From Vibrio sp. 10N (lineage in GTDB: Bacteria > Pseudomonadota > Gammaproteobacteria > Enterobacterales > Vibrionaceae): DNA of 64,000 bases. The stretch spans positions 620,001 to 684,000 of the forward strand of contig NZ_BTPM01000001.1 in assembly GCF_036245475.1 (NCBI RefSeq), read 5' to 3'. The translations under genes and the position numbers were made by a program. This document shows, one piece after another, positions 7,013-16,151 of the stretch; position 1 is the first letter of the stretch, and each line of letters begins with the position of its first letter. The notes below the pieces were generated by a model. That model worked only from the letters and a program-made list of their open reading frames with translations, had not been told where the DNA came from and did no database searches.

Positions 7013-8497
7013 TTACGCCGTCTCTGTCTCACCGGTCGGCTTCTCTTCATCAGCAAGGTCCGTTTCACCTTTGCCTTTTGATTTCTTAATCACATAGCCT
7101 GCGATAGAAAGTGAAGACACGATGCCTAGGATAGTCGATAGCTGCATTGGTAGACCGAAGCCCAGTGTCGCGTTGTTCAAGATGAAGGTGATGACTACCG
7201 TTGTCATGAATACCGCTGGTATTGTGGTTACCCAGTGAAGCTTGTTGTGGCGCAGTAGGTAAGCCGACGCAGTCCAAAGCATCATTACCGCTGTTGTTTG
7301 GTTCGCGAAACCGAAGTAGCGCCAGATAACACCGAAGTCTACTTGAGTTAGGATGCCACCGATAACAAACAGTGGGATAGCCATCATTAGGCGGTTACGC
7401 AGTGTCTTTTGCTCCATGTTGAAGTATTCAGCAAGGATAAGACGGCTTGAACGGAACGCTGTATCACCAGAAGTAATCGGTAGGATAACCACACCTAGGA
7501 AGGCAAGCACACCACCAAACACACCCAGTAGACCAAATGACGCGCTGTAAACCACGTTACCAGGACCACCATTCTTCACAGCTTCTGCAAGAGAATCGAT
7601 AGAGCCGAAGAAAGATAGAGCAAGAGCACACCAGATTAGCGCGATAACACCTTCACCAATCATTGCACCGTAGAATACGAAGCGACCGTTCTTTTCATTT
7701 TCCATACAGCGAGCCATCAGCGGAGACTGAGTCGCGTGGAAGCCTGAGATAGCACCACAAGCGATGGTGATGAATAGTGCTGGCCAAAGTGGCAGGTCAT
7801 TCGGGTTCATGTTGGTAAACATGTCACTGATTTCAAAGCCGCCCATGATTTGGTGCTCGCTTGACAGTGCAACCGCTGTGATTAGACCGACAGACATGAA
7901 GATAAGCAGTGCGCCGAACAGTGGGTAGAAACGGCCGATGATTTTATCAACAGGGACAATCGTCGCGATGATGTAGTACGCGAAAATAATCACGACCATA
8001 GTGCTCATGCTCATCGACATGTCCATTTGGTCGTTCACTAGGTTAGTGATCATGCCAGCAGGCGCTGAAACGAAAACCACACCAACCAGTAGCAATAGGA
8101 CGATGGCAAAAATGTTCATAAAGTGTTTGGCGCCATTGCCTAAGTAACGACCGGTAATAGTAGGGACGGATGCGCCGCCATTGCGAACCGATAACATACC
8201 CGAGAAGTAATCGTGTACCGCACCTGCGAAGATACAGCCGATAACAATCCAAAGCATTGCTGCAGGACCATAGAGAGCACCCATAATTGGGCCGAAGATA
8301 GGACCGACACCAGCGATGTTCAGTAGTTGAACCAAGTACACTTTCTTGGTCGACATTGGAACGTAATCCACACCGTCAGCTTTAGTATGAGCCGGTGTTT
8401 GACGTTTTTCGTTAATACCAAAGACCTTCTCAATGAAAGCCCCGTAGATAAAGTAGCCGCCAATCAAGGCCGCAACACAAGTTAAAAACCACAACAT
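7013..8497 (-). CDS. cstA: CstA-family transporter, probable pyruvate (or peptide) uptake
   Basis: Inner-membrane carbon-starvation-protein-A family transporter, 494 residues (the short form; E. coli CstA and BtsT are about 700-716). The N-terminal half shows the CstA signature: LNIAGVGPIFGPIMGALYG, GCIFAGAVHDYFSGMLSVRNGG and PTITGRYLG, with many hydrophobic helices through to about residue 475 and a charged tail. E. coli BtsT and, from memory, a Vibrio homologue called BtsU are pyruvate/H+ symporters induced through the BtsS/BtsR system. This gene has BtsR-type boxes in its promoter and a BtsS/BtsR-like pair 4 kb away, which makes pyruvate the best-supported substrate. The -10 TATAAT is at 8546-8541 with no good -35, as expected for an activator-dependent promoter. 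Confidence 0.92.
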   Translation of the reverse strand: MLWFLTCVAALIGGYFIYGAFIEKVFGINEKRQTPAHTKADGVDYVPMSTKKVYLVQLLNIAGVGPIFGPIMGALYGPAAMLWIVIGCIFAGAVHDYFSGMLSVRNGGASVPTITGRYLGNGAKHFMNIFAIVLLLLVGVVFVSAPAGMITNLVNDQMDMSMSMSTMVVIIFAYYIIATIVPVDKIIGRFYPLFGALLIFMSVGLITAVALSSEHQIMGGFEISDMFTNMNPNDLPLWPALFITIACGAISGFHATQSPLMARCMENEKNGRFVFYGAMIGEGVIALIWCALALSFFGSIDSLAEAVKNGGPGNVVYSASFGLLGVFGGVLAFLGVVILPITSGDTAFRSSRLILAEYFNMEQKTLRNRLMMAIPLFVIGGILTQVDFGVIWRYFGFANQTTAVMMLWTASAYLLRHNKLHWVTTIPAVFMTTVVITFILNNATLGFGLPMQLSTILGIVSSLSIAGYVIKKSKGKGETDLADEEKPTGETETA

Positions 8498-8581
8498 AAC
8501 TGTTATCCCTAGTTTGTGATGACATTAATTTCTGGTAACCATTATAAAAATGATGAATTACCCCGGCATTGGATTATTCAG

Positions 8582-8670
8582 TTAGTGGCGAAATAGCTGA
8601 TTAAGTGGTCAATAGCTAAGTTAAGTGGTTTTGCTGTTAGCTAAGTGGTCGATTTCCGAGGCTAAGCGGT
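8582..8670 (-). promoter_or_regulatory. tandem LytTR (BtsR/YehT-type) binding boxes upstream of cstA
   Basis: Read on the minus strand, ACCGCTTA (8670-8663), ACCACTTA (8649-8642), ACCACTTA (8629-8622), ACCACTTA (8609-8602) and a degenerate GCCACTAA (8589-8582). Successive steps are 21, 20, 20 and 20 bp. The E. coli BtsR (YehT) site is recalled as ACC[GA]CT[CT]A repeated with 13-bp spacing, which four of these units match. The array starts about 36 bp upstream of the cstA -10 (TATAAT, 8546-8541), on one face of the helix, a typical activator position. The lipoprotein gene at 8776 lies on the other side. Confidence 0.8.
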
Positions 8671-8775
8671 AGAATAAAAGCGTGAAGCGGGTCACTTTCG
8701 TCGCTTGAGAGTGGTAAAACCGCCGAAGAACTGGCATTGTTATCGGCAGACATATTTCGATCAAAAAGGGAAATC

Positions 8776-9129
8776 ATGAGAGCGCTAATCATCGTTGCGA
8801 CCAGCTTATTGGCAGTGGGTTGTGCAAAGGGTGTCAATGATCTCGCCCAAGAAGGAAGCTGGGATCAGATCGGCTACCAAGATGGGGTGAGAGGTCAGCT
8901 GTCTCGCAGCTATTCGGACCTGAATAAGCTTGGTGAAGCGGTGCACTCTGAGTACGATGCCGGTTATCAACGCGGTATCATTGAGTTCTGTGATGCTGAC
9001 TTTGCTTATCAGATTGGCTTGTCAGGTCATTACTATACTGGTGCTTGTGAAGGCCTACCGGAAGCGCAGCGCTTTCGAATGGAGTGGCAGCGAGGTTGGA
9101 TGGATTATTCTCAGCAAAGCAGCTTTTGA
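8776..9129 (+). CDS. small lipoprotein, DUF2799-like
   Basis: 117 residues with a lipoprotein signal peptide: MRALIIVATSLLAVGC, lipobox ending at Cys16, so the mature protein would be lipid-anchored in the envelope. The mature part has repeated G-Y-x-x-G patterns (IGYQDGVRGQ, YDAGYQRGI, YQIGLSGHYYTG) and a C-terminal WQRGWMDY, as in the DUF2799 family of Vibrio and enteric lipoproteins. Function unknown. ATG 8776 is chosen because it gives the signal peptide and has AAGGGAA upstream; an in-frame ATG at 8737 would add 13 residues ahead of it and spoil the signal. It is divergent from cstA across the LytTR box array. Confidence 0.8.
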   Translation: MRALIIVATSLLAVGCAKGVNDLAQEGSWDQIGYQDGVRGQLSRSYSDLNKLGEAVHSEYDAGYQRGIIEFCDADFAYQIGLSGHYYTGACEGLPEAQRFRMEWQRGWMDYSQQSSF

Positions 9130-9159
9130 TAAAACGTCTTCTTGACCATTTTACATAAC

Positions 9160-9189
9160 AAAAGGGTTAGCGTGATGCTAACCCTTTTG
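9160..9189. terminator. bidirectional terminator between lipoprotein gene and murQ
   Basis: AAAGGGTTAGC-GTGAT-GCTAACCCTTT hairpin in a convergent gap, with A and T tracts on the two sides. Confidence 0.9.
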
Positions 9190-9205
9190 TTTTGATAACT
9201 CGTTA

Positions 9206-10135
9206 TTAACTTGCGTTGTTTTCGCTATCCACCGCTTTACGAAGAAAGCCGTCTTGTTGGCTCAGTTGCTGCTTGGCGGCGGTTTTATCCAATCCAGTTA
9301 AAATCATGAGTATCGACAATTTTACATCATAGTCAGTCTGTTTTAGCGCAGTTGTCGCTGTCTCTTTGTTGCAGTCGGTAGCTTGCATGACAATGCGCGT
9401 TGCTCGGGCGACTAACTTTGCGTTGGTCGCTTTCACATCCACCATCAGGTTTTGATAGCTCTTACCTAAACGGATCATACTCGCGGTGGTGAGCATATTC
9501 AGAACCAGCTTTTGCGCGGTGCCAGATTTTAAGCGTGTAGACCCCGTCAGTGCTTCTGGTCCCACGACTGGGCTGATAGCAATGTTCGCTACGTTAGCGA
9601 TGTCAGAGGCAGGGTTGCATGATAGCGCCACCGACGTCGCGCCTACTTCGTTGGTATATTCTAGGGCACCAATGACATAAGGCGTGCGCCCGCTTGCCGC
9701 GATACCCACCACCACATCTTTATTGGTAAGTGCGATATCCTTTAAGTCTTGTGCGCCGAGTACCGGGTCATCTTCTGCCCCTTCTTTGGCCTTAAACATG
9801 GCGTCTTTCCCGCCAGCAATAATGCCTACCACCATTTCAGGGTCGGTACCAAAGGTAGGTGGGCACTCCGATGCATCCAACACGCCAAGACGGCCACTGG
9901 TTCCAGCGCCCACATAGAGTAGACGACCACCTTGTTTGAAGGCATGCGTGATGGCATCGACTGCCTCTGCGATCTCAGGAATCACTTTTTCGACGGCTAG
10001 CGGAACCAGACTGTCTTGCTGATTCATACGCACCAGGATTTGCTCAGAAGAGAGCAGGTCGATATCCATGGTTTCCGGGTTGCGCCCTTCAGAGACGAGC
10101 TGGGAAAGCGCATTTAATAAAGCGTCGTTTGTCAT
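9206..10135 (-). CDS. murQ: N-acetylmuramic acid 6-phosphate etherase
   Basis: Cleaves the lactyl ether of MurNAc-6-phosphate to give GlcNAc-6-phosphate and lactate, in cytoplasmic peptidoglycan recycling. 309 residues, the family length. The SIS domain shows [17 protein letters not shown] (about 74-90, with Glu90 in the catalytic segment) then CPPTFG, and a second conserved run [15 protein letters not shown]. The C-terminal third contains the LTGLD segment of the UBA-like tail. It lies 8 bp after anmK on the same strand, so they form an operon in which AnmK supplies the substrate. Confidence 0.95.
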   Translation of the reverse strand: MTNDALLNALSQLVSEGRNPETMDIDLLSSEQILVRMNQQDSLVPLAVEKVIPEIAEAVDAITHAFKQGGRLLYVGAGTSGRLGVLDASECPPTFGTDPEMVVGIIAGGKDAMFKAKEGAEDDPVLGAQDLKDIALTNKDVVVGIAASGRTPYVIGALEYTNEVGATSVALSCNPASDIANVANIAISPVVGPEALTGSTRLKSGTAQKLVLNMLTTASMIRLGKSYQNLMVDVKATNAKLVARATRIVMQATDCNKETATTALKQTDYDVKLSILMILTGLDKTAAKQQLSQQDGFLRKAVDSENNAS

Positions 10136-10143
10136 AGTGAGTC

Positions 10144-11265
10144 CTAGTCAGCTGGGTAAAAGACACCTAGCGGTACGGCTTTGCTAGCGCCGGTCACCGA
10201 AGGTAGGTTGCTTGGTATTTTATGGATAAAACAGTGCGCCAGCCAAGCAAAAGCCATCGACTCCATATAGTCACCACTGATTGCTTCGCTATCGGTAGAA
10301 TCGACATGCCAGTGTGCCAGTAGCTCGCTAAGGCGGCTCATGATAATCGGGTTGTTTGCGCCGCCGCCACAGACAAGCAGTTTCGGGCTGGCACCAACGC
10401 AGTAAGGTTTGACCGCTTGGGCGATGGTTATGGCGGTAAATTCAGTCAGCGTGCGCAATATGTCGTGTTCGTTAAGGACGTCATCGAGTTTCGCTAGCTG
10501 AGTTTGTAGCCACTCTCCGTGATAATACTCGCGCCCGGTACTTTTTGGGGCGCTGCGCTTGAGGTAAGGGTCGGTGAGCATCTGTGCCAACAAATTATCG
10601 TCAACGTGTCCTTGTTTGGCGAGGCGAGCATCTTGATCAAAAGCTTGCGAGAAAGCGTAGGTACACCAGTGATCCAAAAGCACATTACCAGGCCCTGTAT
10701 CAAATCCCACCACATCACCATTTGGTTGCAGGACGGACACATTGGCAATGCCACCAATATTGAGGATCACCTGAGTCGACTCACTGTCGCTAAAAAGGTA
10801 GCGATGAAAAGCGGGTACCAAGGGGGCGCCTTGACCACCTAGCGCCATGTCTTTACGTCTGAAATCACCGACGGTATTAATGCCAGTGAGCGCAGCAAGT
10901 AGGTTGTTGTCGCCAAGTTGAGTGGTAAATGGTGTGTCGCCGTCTGGCTGGTGAAAGACAGTCTGGCCATGGTTACCGATTGCGGTAATGTCATCAGCGC
11001 TGTAGTTCGATTTTGCGAGCAGCGATTCCACCGCACGAGCATAGAGTTTGCCGAGATTATGATCGAGTTCACCGACCTGCTTTAAGCTGGTGGACTGCCC
11101 TTGGCATATCGCTAACACCTCACTTTTAAGGGCGTCGGGATAGCTCAAGAAATCGCTGTCGACGAGACGAATGTGCTTGTCCTTAATCGCAACAATAGCG
11201 GTGTCGACACCATCTAGGCTAGTGCCAGACATGATACCGATATACAACGCTTCCTTTGACATCAT
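10144..11265 (-). CDS. anmK: anhydro-N-acetylmuramic acid kinase
   Basis: Converts 1,6-anhydro-MurNAc plus ATP to MurNAc-6-phosphate, cytoplasmic. 373 residues, normal length. The N-terminus has the ATP-binding loop [12 protein letters not shown] (about 10-21); further motifs are [22 protein letters not shown] and [12 protein letters not shown], diagnostic of AnmK. Two adjacent ATG codons open the frame (11265 and 11262). It is divergent from nagZ, which releases anhydro-MurNAc peptides upstream in the pathway, and cotranscribed with murQ. Confidence 0.96.
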   Translation of the reverse strand: MMSKEALYIGIMSGTSLDGVDTAIVAIKDKHIRLVDSDFLSYPDALKSEVLAICQGQSTSLKQVGELDHNLGKLYARAVESLLAKSNYSADDITAIGNHGQTVFHQPDGDTPFTTQLGDNNLLAALTGINTVGDFRRKDMALGGQGAPLVPAFHRYLFSDSESTQVILNIGGIANVSVLQPNGDVVGFDTGPGNVLLDHWCTYAFSQAFDQDARLAKQGHVDDNLLAQMLTDPYLKRSAPKSTGREYYHGEWLQTQLAKLDDVLNEHDILRTLTEFTAITIAQAVKPYCVGASPKLLVCGGGANNPIIMSRLSELLAHWHVDSTDSEAISGDYMESMAFAWLAHCFIHKIPSNLPSVTGASKAVPLGVFYPAD

Positions 11266-11364
11266 AAACTTACTCCGTTTTTACGTAGCTTTATTGTAAA
11301 TCAAAAACAATAGGAATAACCTCTGGGGATGCCCATTTGATAATAAATTTGCAGAGGAGCAATT

Positions 11365-12348
11365 ATGGGACCGCTATGGATTGATGTGGCAGGTTACGAA
11401 CTGACTGCGGAAGATCGCGAAATTTTAGAGCACCCAACCGTCGGTGGCTTGATTCTGTTTGCCAGAAACTACCACGACTCCGAGCAGCTTATTGAACTTA
11501 ACCGACAAATCCGTCAAGCGGCGAAGAAGCCGATTGTGATTGGCGTCGATCAAGAGGGTGGTCGAGTGCAGCGTTTCCGTGATGGGTTTACTTTGCTGCC
11601 GCCAGCGGCGCGTTATGCCAAGCTTAAAGATGAAGCCTTGGCGCATCAAGCGGGTTGGTTGATGGCCGCAGAGCTGATTGCTCATGACATCGATTTAAGT
11701 TTTGCGCCTGTGCTTGACCAAGGTGAGCAAAGCAAAGCCATTGGCAATCGCGCCTTTGGTGATAACTTCCAAACTATCGTGCAATATACCACAGCCTTTA
11801 TGGCGGGCATGAAATCTGCGGGGATGGCGACAACCGGTAAGCACTTTCCTGGGCACGGCGGCGTAACCGCAGACTCGCACCTTGAAACGCCCGTGGATAA
11901 CCGAGACTCTATTTTTGAGGATGACATGCGCATCTTCCAAGCGCACATTAAAGCCGGTGTGCTCGATGCGATGATGCCAGCGCATGTCGTGTTCCCGCAC
12001 TACGACGATAAGCCAGCAAGCGGTTCGAGCTACTGGTTGAAAGAGGTGCTTCGCAAACAGCTTGGTTTCAATGGCATCGTGTTTTCTGATGATCTTTCTA
12101 TGGAAGGTGCAGCGATTATGGGCGGCCCTGCGGCGCGTGCTCAGCAAGCCCTCGATGCGGGCTGCGATACGCTGTTGATGTGTAATAACCGCAACTCGAC
12201 GATTGAGGTGTTGGATAACCTGCCGATGACCAAAGTGAAGCAGGCCAGTCGCATGCTTAGAAAGAAAAACTTTGACCTTGAAGAGCTTAAGAAAAGTGCT
12301 CAGTGGAAAGCGGCGAATAGTAAAGTTCTGTCGGCGCTGGAAGGCTAA
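11365..12348 (+). CDS. nagZ: beta-N-acetylhexosaminidase NagZ
   Basis: Removes GlcNAc from GlcNAc-anhydroMurNAc peptides in the cytoplasm (GH3 family), feeding AnmK. 327 residues. The characteristic KHFPGHG is at 159-165, the acid/base histidine in TADSH at 172, and the nucleophile in FSDDL at Asp242. Substrate-loop residues DQEGGRVQR are at 62-70. ATG 11365 has GAGGAG 7 bp upstream. It is divergent from anmK-murQ, making a compact recycling locus. NagZ activity also influences beta-lactamase induction in many Gram-negatives, but no ampC/ampR is in the window. Confidence 0.96.
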   Translation: MGPLWIDVAGYELTAEDREILEHPTVGGLILFARNYHDSEQLIELNRQIRQAAKKPIVIGVDQEGGRVQRFRDGFTLLPPAARYAKLKDEALAHQAGWLMAAELIAHDIDLSFAPVLDQGEQSKAIGNRAFGDNFQTIVQYTTAFMAGMKSAGMATTGKHFPGHGGVTADSHLETPVDNRDSIFEDDMRIFQAHIKAGVLDAMMPAHVVFPHYDDKPASGSSYWLKEVLRKQLGFNGIVFSDDLSMEGAAIMGGPAARAQQALDAGCDTLLMCNNRNSTIEVLDNLPMTKVKQASRMLRKKNFDLEELKKSAQWKAANSKVLSALEG

Positions 12349-12358
12349 AGATAGAAAC

Positions 12359-12387
12359 AAAAACAGCGAGCTTAACTCGCTGTTTTT
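12359..12387. terminator. bidirectional terminator between nagZ and LytTR regulator
   Basis: AAAAACAGCGAG-CTTAA-CTCGCTGTTTTT hairpin in a convergent gap. Confidence 0.92.
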
Positions 12388-12403
12388 GTAGGTAAGTAAG
12401 AGT

Positions 12404-13129
12404 TTAATGGAACCCTAACGTCTCTTTCAGCGACTTCAAATACCGGCGGCTCACTGGTATCGGATGGTCACTTTGGGTAATGATTTCCGCCAGCCCATTT
12501 TCCAATAGCTTGATCTCTTTAATCGCCTTTACATTGACCAAAAACTGGCGATGACATCGAATCAGCGACGTTTTATCTTCAATCACTTTAAGCGTCAATT
12601 GCGAGGTCGCTTTCTGAGTCGCCGTTTGTACGTGCACACCTGAAAGATCACTATAGGCAAATTCCACATCCTTAGTGGCGATAATGACGATTCGGTTATG
12701 ACCGGTGCATGGAATTTGGTCCAACGTGGGCGGTGCGATCGTATCAAAACTCTCGGTGTGGGCGGTGTCGCGTTTGCTCAATCGCTTGACGGTTTTAGCC
12801 AAGCGGCAAGGGTCAACTGGCTTGAGTAGATAATCAAACGCATTGTCTTCGAAGGCTTGGATCGCATATTGGTCGTAAGCGGTGACAAACACCACGCTTG
12901 GCATAGTATCGGGATCTAACATGCTCAAAAGCTCAATCCCAGTGATCTGTGGCATCTGAATATCGAGGAACACCACATCAGGCTTGTGTTGATTGATTTT
13001 CTTCAAACCTTCTATGGCGTTGCTGGCCTGATCGATGATCTCAATCTGTTCAAACTCAGATAAAAGCTCAATAAGCTCCTCACGAGCAAATAATTCATCA
13101 TCAATTACTATTGCGGTTAACCGAGTCAT
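12404..13129 (-). CDS. LytTR-family response regulator, BtsR/YehT-like
   Basis: 241 residues: a receiver domain (1-~115) with acidic DDE at 10-12, phospho-acceptor Asp56 in VVFLDIQMP and the conserved Lys in LLKPVD, then a C-terminal LytTR DNA-binding domain (~135-238) with HRQFLVN and VSRRYLKSLK. This is the architecture of BtsR/YehT, LytR and AlgR. Its start overlaps the stop of the kinase gene by four bases (ATGA), so the pair is translationally coupled. LytTR proteins bind paired direct repeats about 20-21 bp apart; the array upstream of cstA matches the E. coli BtsR consensus and is the obvious target. Confidence 0.9.
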   Translation of the reverse strand: MTRLTAIVIDDELFAREELIELLSEFEQIEIIDQASNAIEGLKKINQHKPDVVFLDIQMPQITGIELLSMLDPDTMPSVVFVTAYDQYAIQAFEDNAFDYLLKPVDPCRLAKTVKRLSKRDTAHTESFDTIAPPTLDQIPCTGHNRIVIIATKDVEFAYSDLSGVHVQTATQKATSQLTLKVIEDKTSLIRCHRQFLVNVKAIKEIKLLENGLAEIITQSDHPIPVSRRYLKSLKETLGFH

Positions 13130-14829
13130 GAAGCGATAGCCGTCCTTTTATCGTCTGAATTTACGGGCGCTGGAATAATAAAGCTCATCCGTGTGTGTTG
13201 CTGGTTTTCCACTTCAATTTTTAGCGCTGAGTCACGTCCAAATTGATTGCGCAGGCGTTTATCCACTATCTGCATTCCTAAACCTTGATGACCAGGCTCG
13301 GGGGGTAGGTAGGTACCGGCGTTGTCTTCTACTGTAAGTCGATAACCTTGTTCACAGCGTTTGCTGAAAATTCGAATTGAGCCACCTTCAAGAAGGTTTG
13401 AGATACCGTGCTTAATGGCATTTTCAACCAATGGCTGCAAGGTAAAGCTAGGCACGGTTTGCTCGAGTAGCTCGGGGCTGATATCGATATCGACTTCTAA
13501 GCGGTCGGTAAACCGGGCTTTCTCTATGGTTAGGTAGGCATTGACGTGCGCGAGTTCTTCTTTAAGTGTCACCGTCTCGATGTTTTGTTTTAGGTTACTG
13601 CGGAAGAACTGCGATAAGTGTTGGATCAAACTGCGCGCTTTATCGGGGTCACGACGAGTAATCGCGCTAATGGTATTCAGTGCGTTAAACAAAAAGTGCG
13701 GGTTAACCTGTGCATGCAGTAGCTTGATTTCCGCTTGGTTCAGCAAGGTCTGCTTGTGGATGTAATCACCATGCAGGATCTGACTAGAGAGTAGCTGAGC
13801 AATCCCTTCTGCCATCGACATGTTAATGGTCGAGAACAGTTTTCGTTTCGGCTCGTACAGCTTTATGGTGCCAATCACTTCATCACCTGTACGTAGTGGA
13901 ATGATCAGTGCTGAGCCGAGCTTACAGTCTTTGGAAATCGAGCATTGATACGGGTTTTCCTTGCCATCGAGGTAGATGATATCGTTATTGTTCATCGAGT
14001 CGAGGGTGCTTTGCGATGAGATGGGGCGGTTGAGTTTATGATGGTCTGCGCCAATGCCAACAAATGCGAGAATCTTCTCACGATCGGTAATGGCAACTGC
14101 GCCGACGTTGGTCTCTTCATAGATAATACGTGCAATTTTACTGGCGTTGTCGGAGTTAAACCCGTGCACTAATATCCCCACGGAGCGCTCGGCAATATTC
14201 AAAGCCCGACGCGAGAAGGTCGCCGAGTATTCTTCAAAGATGGTTTTACGATCTTGCAGGATACTCATAAACAGAGCTGCGCCCACTGAGTTGGCTATGA
14301 TCATTGGCGCTGCGATGTTAGATACCAATGCGTAGGCTTGATCGAAAGGCTTGGCGACCACCAAAATAATCAGCATCTGCACCACTTCAGCTGCGAAGGT
14401 GACATACAGAACCACAAGTGGATTAAACAGCTGTTCCTTCTTGCCTTTATTGAGGAAATAAAGGTGCACAATGCCGCCAATCACCCCTTCGGCGGTGGTT
14501 GAGATAGCGCAGGCGACATCGGTAAATCCACCTAACGTATAGCGATGTAATCCACCCGTTAAGCCCACGGCAAAACCGACCACCGGGCCACCAAATAAAC
14601 CGCCCATTACGGCGCCAATGGCGCGAGTATTGGCAATCGCATCGTCAATCTGCAGGCCAAAGTAAGTGCCAAGTATGCAAAATGAAGAGAACAGTACGTA
14701 AATACTGAATTTATGACTCAAGCGGTTCGTGACGCTAAACAGTGGAAGGAACAACGGTGTTTTGCTGAGCATATACGCTAGCATCAGATACACACACATC
14801 TGCTGTAGCAAAGAGATAATTAAGTCCAT
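13126..14829 (-). CDS. LytS-type sensor histidine kinase, BtsS/YehU-like
   Basis: 567 residues. The N-terminal ~200 residues are hydrophobic with the 5TMR-LYT pattern (for example GAVMGGLFGGPVVGFAVGLTGG), then a GAF-like domain (~220-350), then the His_kinase domain with phospho-accepting His in HAQVNPHFLFNALNTI and an HATPase region (VENAIKHG, GLGMQIVDKRL). E. coli BtsS is a high-affinity pyruvate receptor; the same ligand is likely here but not proven by sequence. ATG 14829 is chosen for its GAGGTGG site; an upstream TTG would add 13 residues. No LytTR boxes were found in its own upstream region. Confidence 0.88.
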   Translation of the reverse strand: MDLIISLLQQMCVYLMLAYMLSKTPLFLPLFSVTNRLSHKFSIYVLFSSFCILGTYFGLQIDDAIANTRAIGAVMGGLFGGPVVGFAVGLTGGLHRYTLGGFTDVACAISTTAEGVIGGIVHLYFLNKGKKEQLFNPLVVLYVTFAAEVVQMLIILVVAKPFDQAYALVSNIAAPMIIANSVGAALFMSILQDRKTIFEEYSATFSRRALNIAERSVGILVHGFNSDNASKIARIIYEETNVGAVAITDREKILAFVGIGADHHKLNRPISSQSTLDSMNNNDIIYLDGKENPYQCSISKDCKLGSALIIPLRTGDEVIGTIKLYEPKRKLFSTINMSMAEGIAQLLSSQILHGDYIHKQTLLNQAEIKLLHAQVNPHFLFNALNTISAITRRDPDKARSLIQHLSQFFRSNLKQNIETVTLKEELAHVNAYLTIEKARFTDRLEVDIDISPELLEQTVPSFTLQPLVENAIKHGISNLLEGGSIRIFSKRCEQGYRLTVEDNAGTYLPPEPGHQGLGMQIVDKRLRNQFGRDSALKIEVENQQHTRMSFIIPAPVNSDDKRTAIAS

Positions 14830-14937
14830 GGGTACCACCTCAACCTCGATGGTTTTATTGTAACGCAACTAGAGACAAAGGGCAGAGTTGGTGTCGAAGT
14901 CTGAGCGCAGAGTAAAAACTGAATCGAGATAGTTTGA

Positions 14938-14978
14938 TGTAAACTAGTGTTTACGCATGGTGTTTTTTTAAGTTTACG
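14938..14978 (+). promoter_or_regulatory. tandem TyrR boxes upstream of aroF
   Basis: TGTAAACTAGTGTTTACG at 14938-14955 fits the strong TyrR box TGTAAA-N6-TTTACA at all but one of the 12 defined bases. TGTTTTTTTAAGTTTACG at 14961-14978 is a weaker copy. The two are 23 bp centre to centre, the usual strong/weak box arrangement. Both lie just upstream of the promoter at 14980-15007. Confidence 0.75.
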
Positions 14979-14979
14979 C

Positions 14980-15007
14980 TTGCATGTGATTTTTATCTAT
15001 GTATATT
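14980..15007 (+). promoter_or_regulatory. aroF promoter candidate
   Basis: TTGCAT (14980-14985), 16-bp spacer, TATATT (15002-15007), immediately after the weak TyrR box, so TyrR bound there would contact or block RNA polymerase. Confidence 0.5.
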
Positions 15008-15077
15008 ACCAACTAAAGCTTATCCGAACATGGAAGTGACAAAGGTTCGGTGTAAAAATAAATTTACAGGTGACGAG

Positions 15078-16151
15078 ATGAAAAAGAGCGAACTCAGTAA
15101 TATTAATATCAGTGACGAGCAGGTACTGATCACGCCGGAACAGCTAAAACAAAAATTACCGCTTAGCGAAAAAGCGCGCAAGTTTATTCAAGACTCTCGT
15201 GAAACCATCGCCAACATCATCCATAAAAAAGACCATCGCCTGTTAGTGGTTTGCGGCCCTTGCTCTATTCATGACATCGAAGCGGCAAAAGAATACGCTA
15301 AGCGTCTAAAAGCACTCTCGGAACAGCTGAATGACCAACTTTACATCGTGATGCGAGTTTACTTTGAAAAGCCACGTACCACTGTGGGTTGGAAAGGTCT
15401 TATCAACGACCCTCAACTGGATGGCACGTTTGACATCGAGCACGGTTTGCATGTAGGTCGAGAGCTGCTGGTAGAACTGGCAGAAATGGAAATCCCTCTA
15501 GCTACAGAAGCGCTTGACCCAATCAGTCCACAGTACCTAGCGGATACCTTCTCATGGGCAGCGATTGGCGCGCGTACAACAGAATCACAAACTCACCGCG
15601 AAATGGCGAGTGGTCTGTCGATGCCAATCGGCTTTAAAAACGGCACCGATGGCAGCCTAGCAACCGCAATTAATGCGATGCAAGCGGCGTCTTCAAGCCA
15701 CCGCTTCATGGGTATTAACCGTGAAGGTCAGGTAGCACTATTGACGACTCAAGGTAATGCCAACGGTCACGTGATTCTTCGTGGCGGCAAACAGACAAAC
15801 TACGATTCAGTGTCTGTGACTGAATGTGAGCAGGAGCTTGCCAAATCGAACCTAGATGCATCGCTAATGGTCGATTGTAGCCACGCGAACTCACGCAAAG
15901 ACTACCGTCGTCAGCCTTTGGTTGCTGAAGATGTTATCCACCAAATCCGTGAAGGTAACAAGTCGATTATCGGTCTGATGATTGAAAGTCATCTTAACGA
16001 AGGTAACCAGAGCAGCGATATTCCTCTGAGCGAAATGAAATACGGCGTATCTATCACCGATGCGTGTATCAATTGGGATTCAACTGAGGCACTATTACGT
16101 CATGCTCATACTGAGCTGGTCCCATTCTTGGAAAATCGTATTAAGGAATAA
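15078..16151 (+). CDS. aroF: 3-deoxy-7-phosphoheptulonate synthase (DAHP synthase), TyrR-regulated type
   Basis: First step of aromatic amino acid synthesis: PEP plus erythrose-4-phosphate to DAHP. 357 residues, class I (AroFGH). Visible: [12 protein letters not shown] (56-66), the metal/PEP segment [21 protein letters not shown], and [11 protein letters not shown] near the C-terminus. ATG 15078 aligns with the family start; an in-frame ATG at 15030 would add 16 unlikely residues. It overlaps tyrA (TAATG), as in the E. coli tyrA/aroF pair but with aroF first. TyrR boxes and the tyrA partner point to the tyrosine-sensitive isoenzyme; feedback specificity is inferred. Confidence 0.93.
   Translation: MKKSELSNINISDEQVLITPEQLKQKLPLSEKARKFIQDSRETIANIIHKKDHRLLVVCGPCSIHDIEAAKEYAKRLKALSEQLNDQLYIVMRVYFEKPRTTVGWKGLINDPQLDGTFDIEHGLHVGRELLVELAEMEIPLATEALDPISPQYLADTFSWAAIGARTTESQTHREMASGLSMPIGFKNGTDGSLATAINAMQAASSSHRFMGINREGQVALLTTQGNANGHVILRGGKQTNYDSVSVTECEQELAKSNLDASLMVDCSHANSRKDYRRQPLVAEDVIHQIREGNKSIIGLMIESHLNEGNQSSDIPLSEMKYGVSITDACINWDSTEALLRHAHTELVPFLENRIKE

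Noticed and set aside
8498..8600. Full CRP site upstream of cstA
   Set aside because: TTTGTGATGACATTAATTT has only one good half site; the second half does not match.
11695..12360. Long open frame antisense to nagZ (about 220 codons)
   Set aside because: It lies wholly over a well-identified gene, has no ribosome site and no recognisable domain; a reverse-frame shadow.
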